Shown piece after piece: positions 24,206 through 33,636 of a DNA stretch of 50,868 bases. Under the pieces are notes generated by a model, which had not been told where the DNA came from, made no database searches, and saw nothing but the letters and a program-made list of their open reading frames with translations. Where the stretch lies: contig CACYRS010000017.1 in NCBI GenBank assembly GCA_902776935.1, forward strand, positions 1-50,868. Direction: 5' to 3'. The stretch comes from an uncultured Prevotellaceae bacterium. GTDB taxonomy: Bacteria; Bacteroidota; Bacteroidia; Bacteroidales; Bacteroidaceae. The translations under genes were made by a program, and so were the position numbers. The first letter of the stretch is position 1. Each line of letters begins with the position of its first letter.

Positions 24206-25228
24206 ATGGGATTTTTCAGTTTCGTCCAGGAAATTGCAATGGACCTGGGCACAGCAAACACCATCATCATCAGCGACGATAAGATTGTGGTAGATGAACC
24301 ATCAGTTGTTGCACTTGACCGTCGTACCGACAAGATGATTGCCGTAGGTCAAAAAGCCAAGATGATGTATGAGAAGACGCACGACAACATCCGCACCATC
24401 CGTCCTCTCCGCGATGGAGTTATCGCAGACTTCTCTGCCTGCGAACAGATGATGCGAGGACTTATCAAAATGGTACACACAGGCTCCCGTCTGTTCTCAC
24501 CATCACTCCGTATGGTGATTGGTGTACCTTCTGGTTCTACTGAAGTTGAGCTCCGTGCCGTACGCGACTCTGCTGAGCACGCTGACGGACGTGACGTATA
24601 TCTTATCTTCGAGCCGATGGCTGCAGCCATCGGTATCGGAATTGACGTAGAAGCTCCTGAGGGTAATATGATTGTTGATATCGGTGGTGGTTCTACCGAG
24701 ATTGCTGTCATCTCCCTTGGAGGTATTGTAAGCAACAACTCTATCCGTACTGCCGGTGACGACCTCACTGCCGACATTCAGGAGTATATGAGTCGTCAGC
24801 ACAACGTGAAGGTTTCTGAACGTATGGCTGAACGCATAAAGATTCACGTTGGTTCTGCACTCACAGACCTCGGTGACGATGCTCCAGAGGACTTCATCGT
24901 ACATGGTCCTAACCGTATTACAGCTCTCCCAATGGAGGTGCCTGTATGCTATCAGGAGATTGCACACTGTCTGGACAAGACCGTTGCCAAGATTGAAAAC
25001 GCAGTACTCTCAGCACTTGAGAACACCCCACCAGAACTCTATGCAGACATCGTAAAGAATGGTATCTATCTCTCTGGAGGTGGTGCATTACTACGTGGTC
25101 TCGACCGTAGACTGGAGGATAAGATCAATATTCCATTCCACGTTCCAGAGGATCCTCTTCATAGTGTGGCAAAGGGTGCAGGTATTGCGCTTAAGAATAT
25201 CGATCGATTCTCTTTCCTGATGAGATAA
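24206..25228 (+). CDS. mreB: Rod shape-determining protein MreB
   Basis: The 340-residue actin homologue forms membrane-associated filaments that place wall synthesis along the cell side. The actin-type phosphate motifs are clear: MDLGTANTII (12-21), VDIGGGSTEIAVISLGG in the second phosphate loop and YLSGGGALLRGLD in the adenosine site. It opens with a short amphipathic-like start MGFFSFVQ, a possible membrane anchor. It is the first gene of a tight shape operon (mreB, mreC, mreD, mrdA, rodA). A promoter of its own is not visible in the 42-nt spacer, so it may be read from the promoter at 23520. Confidence 0.97.
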   Translation: MGFFSFVQEIAMDLGTANTIIISDDKIVVDEPSVVALDRRTDKMIAVGQKAKMMYEKTHDNIRTIRPLRDGVIADFSACEQMMRGLIKMVHTGSRLFSPSLRMVIGVPSGSTEVELRAVRDSAEHADGRDVYLIFEPMAAAIGIGIDVEAPEGNMIVDIGGGSTEIAVISLGGIVSNNSIRTAGDDLTADIQEYMSRQHNVKVSERMAERIKIHVGSALTDLGDDAPEDFIVHGPNRITALPMEVPVCYQEIAHCLDKTVAKIENAVLSALENTPPELYADIVKNGIYLSGGGALLRGLDRRLEDKINIPFHVPEDPLHSVAKGAGIALKNIDRFSFLMR

Positions 25229-25247
25229 CCAATCGGCAGTAAGTCAG

Positions 25248-26114
25248 ATGCAAAACCTTCTAGACTTCCTGAGAAAATATCATCACTGGTTCCTCTTTAT
25301 TTTATTAGAGGTAATCAGTGGTGTTATGTTGTTTAGATTCAACAGCTATCAGGGGAGCGTTTGGTTGTCATCGGCTAATGACATATCAGGAAAAGTATAT
25401 GAGATTCAGAGCGGAGTGACATCGTTTTTCTCAATGACGAGAGCAAATGAGGAACTCACACTCCGCAATTTTTATTTGGAGAGACAGGTGGACCAGCTTC
25501 GCCGACTCTATATTGATGCCACAAAAGATACTACTGTTCAGGAACGCAACCAACTGCAATTCCTCAACCAATATAAGCTTATCCCAGCAAAGGTAGTGAG
25601 CAACTCCATAAACAAACCAAACAATCTGATTACCATCGACAAAGGAAAGTCAGATGGTGTAGAGGTTGACATGGGAGTTGCTTGCGGTAATGGTGTCGTT
25701 GGAGTGGTATATCTTGTCTCCGATCACTATGCTGTAGTAATACCAGCTCTTAATGCCAGTTCTTCACGTATAAGCTGCGCTATAAGAGGTCGTGACTATT
25801 TTGGATATCTTCACTGGACTGGCGGTGACCCCACAATTGCCTTCATTGAAGACATCCCCCGTCACGCAAAGTTCAAGAAAGGCGAATGGATAGTCACCAG
25901 TGGGTTCTCCTCAATTTTCCCCTCAGGAATACTTGTTGGAAAAATTGAAAAGGTCTTCAACTCTAACGACGGACTATCATACAAGCTCCAAATTCGTCTG
26001 AGCACAGACTTTAGTTGTTTGCGTGACGTGGTGGTTATCAGCGAGAAGAATATCGTAGAGCGCACGAAACTTATAAATACCGCTCGCGAATCAATGACAG
26101 TAAAAAGTAATTAA
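25248..26114 (+). CDS. mreC: Rod shape-determining protein MreC
   Basis: A 288-residue bitopic protein with one membrane helix (about 14-29), a coiled coil (about 63-90) and the MreC beta-sandwich domains. Typical stretches are VSNSINKPNNLITIDKG, VGVVYLVSDHYAVVIPALNASSSRISCAI and GEWIVTSGFSSIFPSGILVG. It links the cytoplasmic MreB filament to the transpeptidase PBP2 in the periplasm. It starts 19 nt after mreB and ends 6 nt before mreD. Confidence 0.95.
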   Translation: MQNLLDFLRKYHHWFLFILLEVISGVMLFRFNSYQGSVWLSSANDISGKVYEIQSGVTSFFSMTRANEELTLRNFYLERQVDQLRRLYIDATKDTTVQERNQLQFLNQYKLIPAKVVSNSINKPNNLITIDKGKSDGVEVDMGVACGNGVVGVVYLVSDHYAVVIPALNASSSRISCAIRGRDYFGYLHWTGGDPTIAFIEDIPRHAKFKKGEWIVTSGFSSIFPSGILVGKIEKVFNSNDGLSYKLQIRLSTDFSCLRDVVVISEKNIVERTKLINTARESMTVKSN

Positions 26115-26120
26115 GCAGAT

Positions 26121-26621
26121 ATGTCATTCGAACTCATCAAACGATTAGCTGTATTCTTCATACTCTGCGTGGTTCAGATACTTTTTCTGAATCACATACG
26201 TTTGTTTGGTGTCGCCACTCCGATGCTATACATTCTCTTTGTCATCATTTTCCACCGCAATACCCCTAAATGGGCTTTGTTACTATGGAGTTTCGCATTG
26301 GGACTTGCCATCGATGTATTCTCCAACACTCCTGGACTTGCTGCCGGTTCGATGGCGCTAATTGCTATTATCCAGCCTTATCTACTTGAGTTATTCATTC
26401 CACGCGATTCTATTGAGGAACTTCGTGTATCTTCCACTACACTTGGGCTTGGTAAATACATATTCTTCAGCACGATACTAATAGTTATTTACTGTCTGGT
26501 ATTTTTCGCCCTGGAGACTTTCTCTTTCTACAACTGGATACACTGGCTTACTTGTGCTGGAAGCAGTGCTTTGCTGACTTTGATTCTTATCTTGTCAATA
26601 GAAACAGTCCGTAAGAAGTGA
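26121..26621 (+). CDS. mreD: Rod shape-determining protein MreD
   Basis: A 166-residue protein made almost only of hydrophobic segments, about five membrane helices, as in MreD. Sequence conservation in this family is weak, so the call rests on size, topology and position between mreC and mrdA. The motif WSFALGLAIDVFSNTPG is characteristic of MreD. The stop codon overlaps the GTG start of mrdA (GTGA), suggesting translational coupling. Confidence 0.92.
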   Translation: MSFELIKRLAVFFILCVVQILFLNHIRLFGVATPMLYILFVIIFHRNTPKWALLLWSFALGLAIDVFSNTPGLAAGSMALIAIIQPYLLELFIPRDSIEELRVSSTTLGLGKYIFFSTILIVIYCLVFFALETFSFYNWIHWLTCAGSSALLTLILILSIETVRKK

Positions 26622-28471
26622 GAGACTATAATCTTGAAAACCGGCGATATGTAATTGGTGGGGTGGCTACATTTATTGTTGTCATTTATATTATCCGTCT
26701 GTTTACACTTCAGATTACTAGCGATGACTATAAAAAGAGTGCTGACTCTAATGCCTTTCTTAAAAAAGTGGAGTTTCCATCACGTGGTGTCATTACAGAT
26801 AGAAACGGTAAGCTGATGGTATACAATCAGCCTTCTTACGACATTATGGTAGTTATGAATGAAGCCAAGGATAATCTTGACACCCTTGAATTCTGTGATG
26901 CCCTGAATATTACAAAGGAGGAGTTTGACCATAGAATGAATACCATGAAAGATAGGAATAAGAATCCTGGTTATTCAAGATTCACCCAACAGCTTTTCAT
27001 GAGTCAGCTCAGTGACAAGGACTTTAGCATTTTCCAAGAGAAAATGTACAGGTTCCCTGGTTTCTATGTACAGAAACGCAGCGTTCGACAATATCAGTAC
27101 AATATGGCAGCCCACGTATTAGGGGATGTGGCAGAAGTGTCACCCGATGATATTGAGAAAGATGATTATTATCAGCCTGGTGACTATATTGGTAAACTTG
27201 GCATTGAGCGATATTACGAGAGACAGCTTCGTGGCGAGAAAGGTATACAGATTCTTCTACGTGATGCACACGGACGAATTCAGGGACGATATATGAACGG
27301 AGCTTTAGACCGCAAACCAGTACCTGGAAAGAATCTCACGTTGAGTATTGACTGCGAACTGCAAGCTTTAGGAGAACGACTCCTCGAAGGTAAGATTGGC
27401 AGTATCGTTGCCATAGAGCCATCTACAGGTGAAGTGCTTTGTATGGTATCATCCCCATCTTATGATCCACGTATGATGGTAGGACGTGAACGAAGCAAGA
27501 ACCATAAGATACTGAGTCAGGATGTATGGAAACCACTTCTTAACAGAAGTATTATGGGACAATACCCCCCAGGTTCTACCTTTAAAACGACACAGGGGCT
27601 GACATTCCTTTCTGAAGGTATCATCACCCCATCCACCCCTTTCCCATGCGGACATGGATTCAATTTCAAGGGTCTGCATGTAGGATGTCACGGACATGCA
27701 TCACCACTACCTCTGGTACCTGCTCTAAGTACATCCTGCAACGGATACTTCTGCTGGGGACTATATCACATGATAAATACCAACATATCGAAATACGGAA
27801 GCGTACAGAAAGCTATGGACACATGGCGTGACTATATGGTATCAATGGGGTTCGGTTATAAACTTGGTATAGACCTGCCTGGCGAGAAACGAGGCTTGAT
27901 ACCAAACTCTAAGTTCTATGACAAGGCATATAAGGGTTCTTGGAATGGACTTACAATCATCTCCATTTCCATTGGCCAGGGAGAGGTAAATGCGACACCG
28001 CTGCAAATAGCCAACCTTGCTGCAACAATTGCCAACAGAGGTTTTTTCTATGTACCCCACGTTGTCAGGAAAGTTCAAGGAGAACCTATAGATACAGTCT
28101 TCACACGTCGTCATTTCACAAAGGCCGATCACAAGGCCTACGATTACATAGTTCAGGGTATGCGTTCCTCTGTGCTCGGAGGAACTTGTAAAGCCTTGGG
28201 GAAATATGAGTTCGTGGCTTGCGGAAAAACAGGTACAGCCCAGAACCGAGGCCATGACCACTCGGTATTCATGGGCTTTGCACCTATGGATAAGCCGAAG
28301 ATTGCCGTTGCCGTATACGTAGAGAACGGAGGATGGGGTGCTACATACGGTGTACCTATCGGTGGTCTTATCATGGAAAAGTATATCAACGGAAAACTCT
28401 CCGAGGCATCAGAGAAGAAAGCAACGGAGTTCCAGAACAGAAGAATCAACTATGGCTCAGCAGACAGATAA
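26618..28471 (+). CDS. mrdA: Penicillin-binding protein 2 (elongasome transpeptidase)
   Basis: The 617-residue protein has one N-terminal membrane helix (about 12-29), the dimerisation/pedestal region (about 50-230) and a transpeptidase domain with all three active-site motifs: STFK (320-323), SCN (373-375) and KTGT (537-540). It cross-links peptidoglycan during side-wall growth, working with RodA, MreC and MreD. It begins with GTG at 26618, overlapping the mreD stop by four bases. Its last 20 nt overlap rodA. Length and motifs are normal. Confidence 0.96.
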   Translation: MRDYNLENRRYVIGGVATFIVVIYIIRLFTLQITSDDYKKSADSNAFLKKVEFPSRGVITDRNGKLMVYNQPSYDIMVVMNEAKDNLDTLEFCDALNITKEEFDHRMNTMKDRNKNPGYSRFTQQLFMSQLSDKDFSIFQEKMYRFPGFYVQKRSVRQYQYNMAAHVLGDVAEVSPDDIEKDDYYQPGDYIGKLGIERYYERQLRGEKGIQILLRDAHGRIQGRYMNGALDRKPVPGKNLTLSIDCELQALGERLLEGKIGSIVAIEPSTGEVLCMVSSPSYDPRMMVGRERSKNHKILSQDVWKPLLNRSIMGQYPPGSTFKTTQGLTFLSEGIITPSTPFPCGHGFNFKGLHVGCHGHASPLPLVPALSTSCNGYFCWGLYHMINTNISKYGSVQKAMDTWRDYMVSMGFGYKLGIDLPGEKRGLIPNSKFYDKAYKGSWNGLTIISISIGQGEVNATPLQIANLAATIANRGFFYVPHVVRKVQGEPIDTVFTRRHFTKADHKAYDYIVQGMRSSVLGGTCKALGKYEFVACGKTGTAQNRGHDHSVFMGFAPMDKPKIAVAVYVENGGWGATYGVPIGGLIMEKYINGKLSEASEKKATEFQNRRINYGSADR

Positions 28472-29921
28472 AAACCAAAGCGTGCTTCGCTCCATCGACT
28501 ATTGGACGATTCTTATTTACCTTGCACTCCTTGTGTTTGGATGGGTGAGCGTCTGTGGTGCCAGTTACACATACGGTGAGACGGATATCTTCAGCCTTGA
28601 CTCCCGTTCAGGAATGCAGATAGTATGGATAGGAACATCTATCATTTTAGGACTTATAATACTTCTGCTTGATGACCGGTTCTATGACACCTTCGCATTT
28701 ATCATATATGGAGCGCTACTGATACTGTTATTTGCCACGATCTTTAATCCTCATAGCATCAAGGGGTCCAGATCATGGTTGGTATTAGGACCATTGAGAA
28801 TACAACCAGCTGAGTTCGCAAAATTTGCTACTGCACTGGCCCTTGCAAAAGTAATGAGCATATACGGGTATGACATTCAGAAATGGAAGCATTTCGCAGG
28901 TACCATCGCAATCATCCTATTTCCCATGCTCTTCATCGTACTACAACGTGAAACAGGATCCGCTTTGGTATATGTTGCTTTCTTCATGATGTTCTATCGC
29001 GAAGGAATGCCTGGAAGTATCCTTTTTACAGGTGTTGCAATGGTAATATACTTTGTGGTAGGCATCAGATATGCTGATGTGATGTTGGCATACACTCCTA
29101 CATCGATAGGAAAGTTCACAGTATTGCTTCTGATACAGATATTCTCCAGTGGACTGATATATGTTTATACAGAGGACAAACGGGATGCAATAAAGATACT
29201 GTTATTCACTGTTGGTTTTACACTGGTATTCCTTTTGTTCTCGCTTTACGTAATACCATTCGATATTGTATTCGTTCAGCTTATCATCACGGCATTAATG
29301 ATAGGATATCTGCTATGGCAATCGCTTGCTTCTCGCATACGTAACTACATGTGGATAGGTCTTTTCTCTCTTGGGTCTGTACTGTTTTTTAATGCCGCAG
29401 ACTACATGCTCAATAATGTTATGGAACCTCACCAACGAGTACGTATCAACGTGCTTCTAGGTCTTGAGGAAGACCTTAAGGGAGCTGGTTATAACGTGCA
29501 TCAGAGTCAGATAGCAATTGGTTCAGGAGGTATCAAGGGTAAAGGATTCCTCAATGGCACACAGACAAAGCTCAAGTATGTACCTGAACAGGATACAGAC
29601 TTTATCTTCTGTACAGTTGGCGAAGAAGAGGGTTTCCTGGGTTCTGCAGGAGTACTGGTCCTTTTTCTGGCATTGATACTACGCCTTATCCATCTTGCAG
29701 AGCGACAACCATATCGTTTTGGCAGAGTCTACGGGTATTCTGTACTGAGTATCTTCCTATTCCATGTATTCATCAACGTGGGAATGGTACTTGGACTAAC
29801 CCCTGTTATCGGTATTCCTCTACCATTCTTCAGCTATGGAGGTTCGTCCTTATGGGGATTTACCATTCTGCTTTTTATATTCCTACGTATTGATGCTGGA
29901 AGAAATCTCTCAAGGTCATAA
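28452..29921 (+). CDS. rodA: Peptidoglycan glycosyltransferase RodA (SEDS family)
   Basis: From the ATG at 28452 (MAQQTDKNQ) the protein has 489 residues and about ten membrane helices. SEDS landmarks include GSRSWLVLGPLRIQPAEFAK, EQDTDFIFCTVGEEEGFLG in the large extracellular loop and PVIGIPLPFFSYGGSSLWGF near the end. It polymerises lipid II as the partner of PBP2. An upstream reading from 28338 is possible but would add 38 residues without family likeness, lying wholly within mrdA. It converges on gldH with three bases between stops and no hairpin that I can see. Confidence 0.95.
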   Translation: MAQQTDKNQSVLRSIDYWTILIYLALLVFGWVSVCGASYTYGETDIFSLDSRSGMQIVWIGTSIILGLIILLLDDRFYDTFAFIIYGALLILLFATIFNPHSIKGSRSWLVLGPLRIQPAEFAKFATALALAKVMSIYGYDIQKWKHFAGTIAIILFPMLFIVLQRETGSALVYVAFFMMFYREGMPGSILFTGVAMVIYFVVGIRYADVMLAYTPTSIGKFTVLLLIQIFSSGLIYVYTEDKRDAIKILLFTVGFTLVFLLFSLYVIPFDIVFVQLIITALMIGYLLWQSLASRIRNYMWIGLFSLGSVLFFNAADYMLNNVMEPHQRVRINVLLGLEEDLKGAGYNVHQSQIAIGSGGIKGKGFLNGTQTKLKYVPEQDTDFIFCTVGEEEGFLGSAGVLVLFLALILRLIHLAERQPYRFGRVYGYSVLSIFLFHVFINVGMVLGLTPVIGIPLPFFSYGGSSLWGFTILLFIFLRIDAGRNLSRS

Positions 29922-29924
29922 TTC

Positions 29925-30392
29925 CTACTCTTTATCGATACGGAATCCAATATCAGACACACCATTCATTACCTCACGTTTCATATTGTGTTTGATATTG
30001 ATATGCAAAGAGTCTCCATCATGTAGACGAATTGTGTTCAGGTGGAACGTCTGCTGATAAAAACTAATACCTTGTCCCCTATACTTACCATTTTCATCTA
30101 CAAGCTTGCAGTTTAAAGTGTCGTAATGCGTGTATCCAGAGGGGAGTATAGTCTGTTTCACCACAAGACTAAGACTCATAAAAGGATATGAGCGGTCTAT
30201 CCTCACTCCCACCACCTCACGATATCTCCCCGCTTTAAGTGGAGAAACATCGTAGGTAAGGGTATCATTCTTGTCCCATCCAGAAACAGGCACATGCCGA
30301 TAACTTATATATACGTTCTTACGGTTGCATGATGTCATACATACAGCAACCGCAAGAACAAAGAAGATTATCAAGAAATCATTCCTTCTCAT
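29925..30392 (-). CDS. gldH: GldH-type lipoprotein
   Basis: Starting at the ATG at 30392 (MRRNDFLIIFF) the protein has 155 residues, with lipobox MTSC and Cys22 as the acylated residue. The mature part (VYISYRHVPVSGWDKNDTLTYDVSPL and the final VMNGVSDIGFRIDK) matches the GldH family, first found as a gliding-motility lipoprotein in Flavobacterium but kept in non-gliding Bacteroidetes too. Its start lies 14 nt inside the preceding RicT/PSP1 gene. An in-frame reading upstream to 30560 lacks a signal peptide start and is rejected. Function in this organism is not known; gliding need not be implied. Confidence 0.85.
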   Translation of the reverse strand: MRRNDFLIIFFVLAVAVCMTSCNRKNVYISYRHVPVSGWDKNDTLTYDVSPLKAGRYREVVGVRIDRSYPFMSLSLVVKQTILPSGYTHYDTLNCKLVDENGKYRGQGISFYQQTFHLNTIRLHDGDSLHINIKHNMKREVMNGVSDIGFRIDKE

Positions 30393-31530
30393 TATTCTTA
30401 TGAGCCTCTTTTGTAGCAATGCCGTTATTCGACGATTTCTTCTTTTTCTTCTTTTTCTTTGCTTTATCGAAACGGCTGATATCACCACCAGCCAAGTCAA
30501 CATGTTCTTTCTCTGGCTTCTGGTATCCGTCTTCCTGTAATGACACTGGTTTCTCACCATTCCTGTTTATTTCCATCACCTCAACAGCACGTTCTGCGGT
30601 TATTGTCTCTAAATTGGCGGCAATATTCTTATCAGTAGAATAAGTAACCATACCAGCAAGGATATCACTCTTGAAGAAATAGTAATCCGAATCTTGTGTC
30701 TGGAGAATCTGATCCTTGTGAGGAAGACGTTTTGTTGCCTCCATATAATCGTCAACTTCATAATTCAGACAGCACTTTAATTTTGCGCACATTCCAGCCA
30801 ATTTCTGAGGATTTAGTGAGATATCCTGGTAACGTGCAGCATTTGTACTTACACTAGAGAAGTTCTTCATCCATGTAGCACAACACAACTCGCGTCCACA
30901 AGGACCTGTACCTCCGATACGTCCTGCCTCCTGCCGTGCACCAATCTGTTTCATCTCAATACGTACGTGGAAAGCTGCAGCCAAATCTTTTATCAATTGA
31001 CGGAAATCCACACGATCATCAGCGATATAATAAAAGATTGCCTTGTTGCCATCACCCTGATATTCAACATCGCCAATCTTCATCTGCAACCCCAGACCTT
31101 TGGCTATCATACGGCTCTCTATCATCGTACTGTGTTCACGAGCCTTAGCTTCATGGAATTTCTGCATGTCAACATCACGAGCTATACGATAGATGCGCTT
31201 GATATCATCTGGAGACTTAATATTTACTTTCTTCAACTGCAGTTTCACAAGTCTTCCCGTAAGTGTAACAACTCCTATATCGTGACCGGGATTTGCCTCT
31301 ACAGCAACAATATCACCCTTCTTCAACGGAATGTTATTAACATTATGGTAGTAGCCTTTACGGGTATGCTTAAACTGAACCTCAACAAGGTCAGTATCAT
31401 TGAAATTGCCAGGCACGTCAGCAAGCCAGTCGTATGTATTCAACTGTCTGTCTTGTCTTCCCACAGCCTGATTACATAATCCTCTGTCACATCCGACTTT
31501 GACAACTCGATCTTTATTATTCTCAATCAT
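30379..31530 (-). CDS. PSP1-domain protein (RicT/YaaT family), cysteine-rich
   Basis: A 383-residue cytoplasmic protein of the PSP1 family, whose Bacillus member RicT (YaaT) works in a complex that affects RNA processing and binds Fe-S clusters. Cysteines are arranged in clusters: Cys14 and Cys19 near the start, Cys211, 216 and 217 (GPCGRELCC), and Cys248, 253 and 254 (MCAKLKCC), as in RicT. The C-terminal tail carries a run of nine lysines (about 363-371) followed by SSNNG, a possible RNA-binding tail. It lies 4 nt behind holB and overlaps gldH, a gene order I recall as common in Bacteroidetes. Confidence 0.88.
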   Translation of the reverse strand: MIENNKDRVVKVGCDRGLCNQAVGRQDRQLNTYDWLADVPGNFNDTDLVEVQFKHTRKGYYHNVNNIPLKKGDIVAVEANPGHDIGVVTLTGRLVKLQLKKVNIKSPDDIKRIYRIARDVDMQKFHEAKAREHSTMIESRMIAKGLGLQMKIGDVEYQGDGNKAIFYYIADDRVDFRQLIKDLAAAFHVRIEMKQIGARQEAGRIGGTGPCGRELCCATWMKNFSSVSTNAARYQDISLNPQKLAGMCAKLKCCLNYEVDDYMEATKRLPHKDQILQTQDSDYYFFKSDILAGMVTYSTDKNIAANLETITAERAVEVMEINRNGEKPVSLQEDGYQKPEKEHVDLAGGDISRFDKAKKKKKKKKSSNNGIATKEAHKNNEKE

Positions 31531-31534
31531 ATAT

Positions 31535-32650
31535 TTACTTAGTAATTAAAAGCACAATCATTTGCAGACAGAAGTCAAAGAACACTATCTTTCCATTTGC
31601 ATTCTGCCCAATATCACGTATAGCCTTATTTGCAAGGTCATTGATTGGTATAACATTCGCCTCATTCACGAATCGGGCAAAATTACGCGCAAAATCCTCT
31701 TCTTTCTGCGTCATATATGTTAGTTCTTCCAGATGGAAGTTATACATAAAGTTCTCTCTAATCATTTTCAGGAAAAACATCAGCCATCTCTTCTGTTTCT
31801 CACGTCCGAAGCCAGCCATCACCTCACTCCATTTCCTGAGGTCTTTTATATTCCTCTGATAAGCCAGACGCATAAGTGAGATGAAGAGATCTAAGAACTG
31901 TTCATTCTCTGAACCCACTTGAAGCTCTTCCATTGCCTTGAGCCAATTGCCGTTTGCCAGCCTTGCAATACGGTGTGCAGCATCATCACTGATGCCCCTT
32001 TGATCTATAAGAGCATGTTCGATAGAAGCATCATCGATCTTCTTTACATCTATGCGTTGTACACGACTACGGATAGTCTCAAGAAGTTTATCCGGCTCTT
32101 CACAGACCATAATAAAAACAGTCTGTTGAGGTGGTTCTTCTATGAGTTTCAATAGTTTATTGGCGCATTCGATATTCATGCGCTCCGGCAACCATACAAG
32201 ACTTACCTTATATCCTCCCTGGCTTGACTTAAGACTTAGTTTCCTAACCAGATTATCGCTCTCACCAGCAGTGATTATTGCCTGTTGGTTTTCACCTCCC
32301 ATAGCCTGCATCCACTGATCCATAGTAAAGTAAGGCCCATCCATTACCAGTTCATGCCACTCCTTTGCAAAGTCATCACTTATTGGTTTATGGTCAGCAC
32401 TCATCGATGGGAGTTTTATGGTAGGATATGTAAAGTGCAGATCAGGATGCTCCAACTTCTCAAGCATAGCTTTCGAAGATGTCCTTCCATCATCTAGCAG
32501 ACAGCAAGCAAAAGCCATAGCGATCGCCATCTTACCTACTCCCTGGGGTCCGCAGAGCATAAGGGCATGCGGCAAACGGTCTTCGTTCACCATCTGCATT
32601 AGGCGCTCCTGCACCTCCTTCTGTCCTATGACACTCTCAAACCCCATCAT
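31535..32650 (-). CDS. holB: DNA polymerase III subunit delta prime
   Basis: A 371-residue clamp-loader subunit of the AAA+ type. It has P-loop GPQGVGK (34-40), LVWLPERMNIECANKLLKLIEEPP and a sensor-like RSRVQRIDV region, the typical delta-prime series. The four zinc-binding cysteines usually found between the P-loop and the HPDLHF segment are absent: the stretch LLDDGRTSSKAMLEKLEHPDLHF has none. It sits in the operon metF, holB, RicT/PSP1, gldH. The spacer to metF is entirely a dispersed repeat. Either of two adjacent ATGs (32650, 32647) may be the start. Confidence 0.9.
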   Translation of the reverse strand: MMGFESVIGQKEVQERLMQMVNEDRLPHALMLCGPQGVGKMAIAMAFACCLLDDGRTSSKAMLEKLEHPDLHFTYPTIKLPSMSADHKPISDDFAKEWHELVMDGPYFTMDQWMQAMGGENQQAIITAGESDNLVRKLSLKSSQGGYKVSLVWLPERMNIECANKLLKLIEEPPQQTVFIMVCEEPDKLLETIRSRVQRIDVKKIDDASIEHALIDQRGISDDAAHRIARLANGNWLKAMEELQVGSENEQFLDLFISLMRLAYQRNIKDLRKWSEVMAGFGREKQKRWLMFFLKMIRENFMYNFHLEELTYMTQKEEDFARNFARFVNEANVIPINDLANKAIRDIGQNANGKIVFFDFCLQMIVLLITK

Positions 32651-32681
32651 ATTATCATTTATCCTTGATCATTTATCCATT
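32651..32681 (-). repeat. Dispersed repeat, GGATAAATGATAA family, copy D
   Basis: On the minus strand GGATAAATGATCAA and GGATAAATGATAAT fill the whole gap between the metF stop codon and the holB start. Confidence 0.7.
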
Positions 32682-33627
32682 ACAAAAGCCTTCTTGCCAC
32701 TTCTGCCACGCTGTCAACTGCCGAAACAGTATAGAAGTGGATATTATTCACTCCATTCTGGTAGAGATTACGACATTGTTCTGTGGACCACTCTATACCA
32801 AGCTGTTTGGCATCATCGTCAGTCTTACACTTAACAATTTCCTTTGCCAAGGGCTCAGGGATATCACAGTGGAATGTCTTTGGGACAATCGTCAACTGAC
32901 TCAGCTTTGCCAGCGGTTTTATGCCTGGGATGATTGGTATGGTGATACCCATCTCACGTGCTTTCCTGACAAATTCGAAATACTTCTCATTATCAAAGAA
33001 GAGCTGTGTCACAGCATATTGAGCTCCCAACTTCTGTTTCTGACGCAGATATTCCATATCGCGCTCCAGGTTCGGAGCCTCCTCATGCTTCTCAGGATAG
33101 CATGCCACTCCGTAGTCGAATGGCTTGCCTGGGTTCTTTATCGGAGTACCGTCGGCAAAATGTCCTTCGTTGAATGCCTTCACCTGCTTTATCAGTTCTG
33201 TGGTATGGGCATGGCCTCCGGGTGTAGGCACAAATCGGCTGTCTTCCTTTGCCTTGTCTCCCCGTAAAAGCAACAGGTCGCTGATACCCAGGAACTGCAA
33301 GTCGAGGAGCTCGTACTCAATATCCTCTATCGTAGCTCCGCTACAGATTACATGAGGCTGAACGGGTATGCCGTATCGCTGCTGGATAGCGGCTGCAATA
33401 GCGATAGTTCCCGGACGCCGGCGTATACGCTGACGTTCAAACTGCCCATTCTCGAGTTCGCGATAGACAAACTCCGAGTGGTGGGTCGTAATGTTTATAT
33501 ACGCAGGATCAAATTCCCTCAGCTTGTCGATATCGGCAAACAACTTCTCCGTACCAGTACCTTTCAGGGGCGGCAGAACCTCAAACGAGAACCGTCTGCT
33601 TTCGTTGTCTATATTCAATACACTCAT
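32680..33627 (-). CDS. metF: Methylenetetrahydrofolate reductase
   Basis: The enzyme reduces 5,10-methylene-THF to 5-methyl-THF for methionine synthesis. From the ATG at 33627 the protein has 315 residues with the family opening RRFSFEVLPPLKGTG and the flavin/folate site stretches THH (about 47-49), ICSGATIEDIEYELLDL, LLLLRGDKA, and GAQYAVTQLFFDNEKYFEF. Two more residues motifs, IPIIPGIKPL, fit MetF. A reading from 33639 is rejected because the -7 box (33637-33644) overlaps that codon. The leader is only a few nucleotides. First gene of the operon with holB, RicT/PSP1 and gldH. Confidence 0.94.
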   Translation of the reverse strand: MSVLNIDNESRRFSFEVLPPLKGTGTEKLFADIDKLREFDPAYINITTHHSEFVYRELENGQFERQRIRRRPGTIAIAAAIQQRYGIPVQPHVICSGATIEDIEYELLDLQFLGISDLLLLRGDKAKEDSRFVPTPGGHAHTTELIKQVKAFNEGHFADGTPIKNPGKPFDYGVACYPEKHEEAPNLERDMEYLRQKQKLGAQYAVTQLFFDNEKYFEFVRKAREMGITIPIIPGIKPLAKLSQLTIVPKTFHCDIPEPLAKEIVKCKTDDDAKQLGIEWSTEQCRNLYQNGVNNIHFYTVSAVDSVAEVARRLL

Positions 33628-33636
33628 TTCAGCCTG

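Noticed and set aside
29925-30392. GldH and the PorT-like protein as proof of gliding or type IX secretion
   Set aside because: Both families occur in non-gliding Bacteroidetes, and no other gld/por genes are in the window.
30393-30560. N-terminal extension of GldH
   Set aside because: It would bury the lipoprotein signal; the strand is the lysine-rich end of the RicT-like gene read in another frame.
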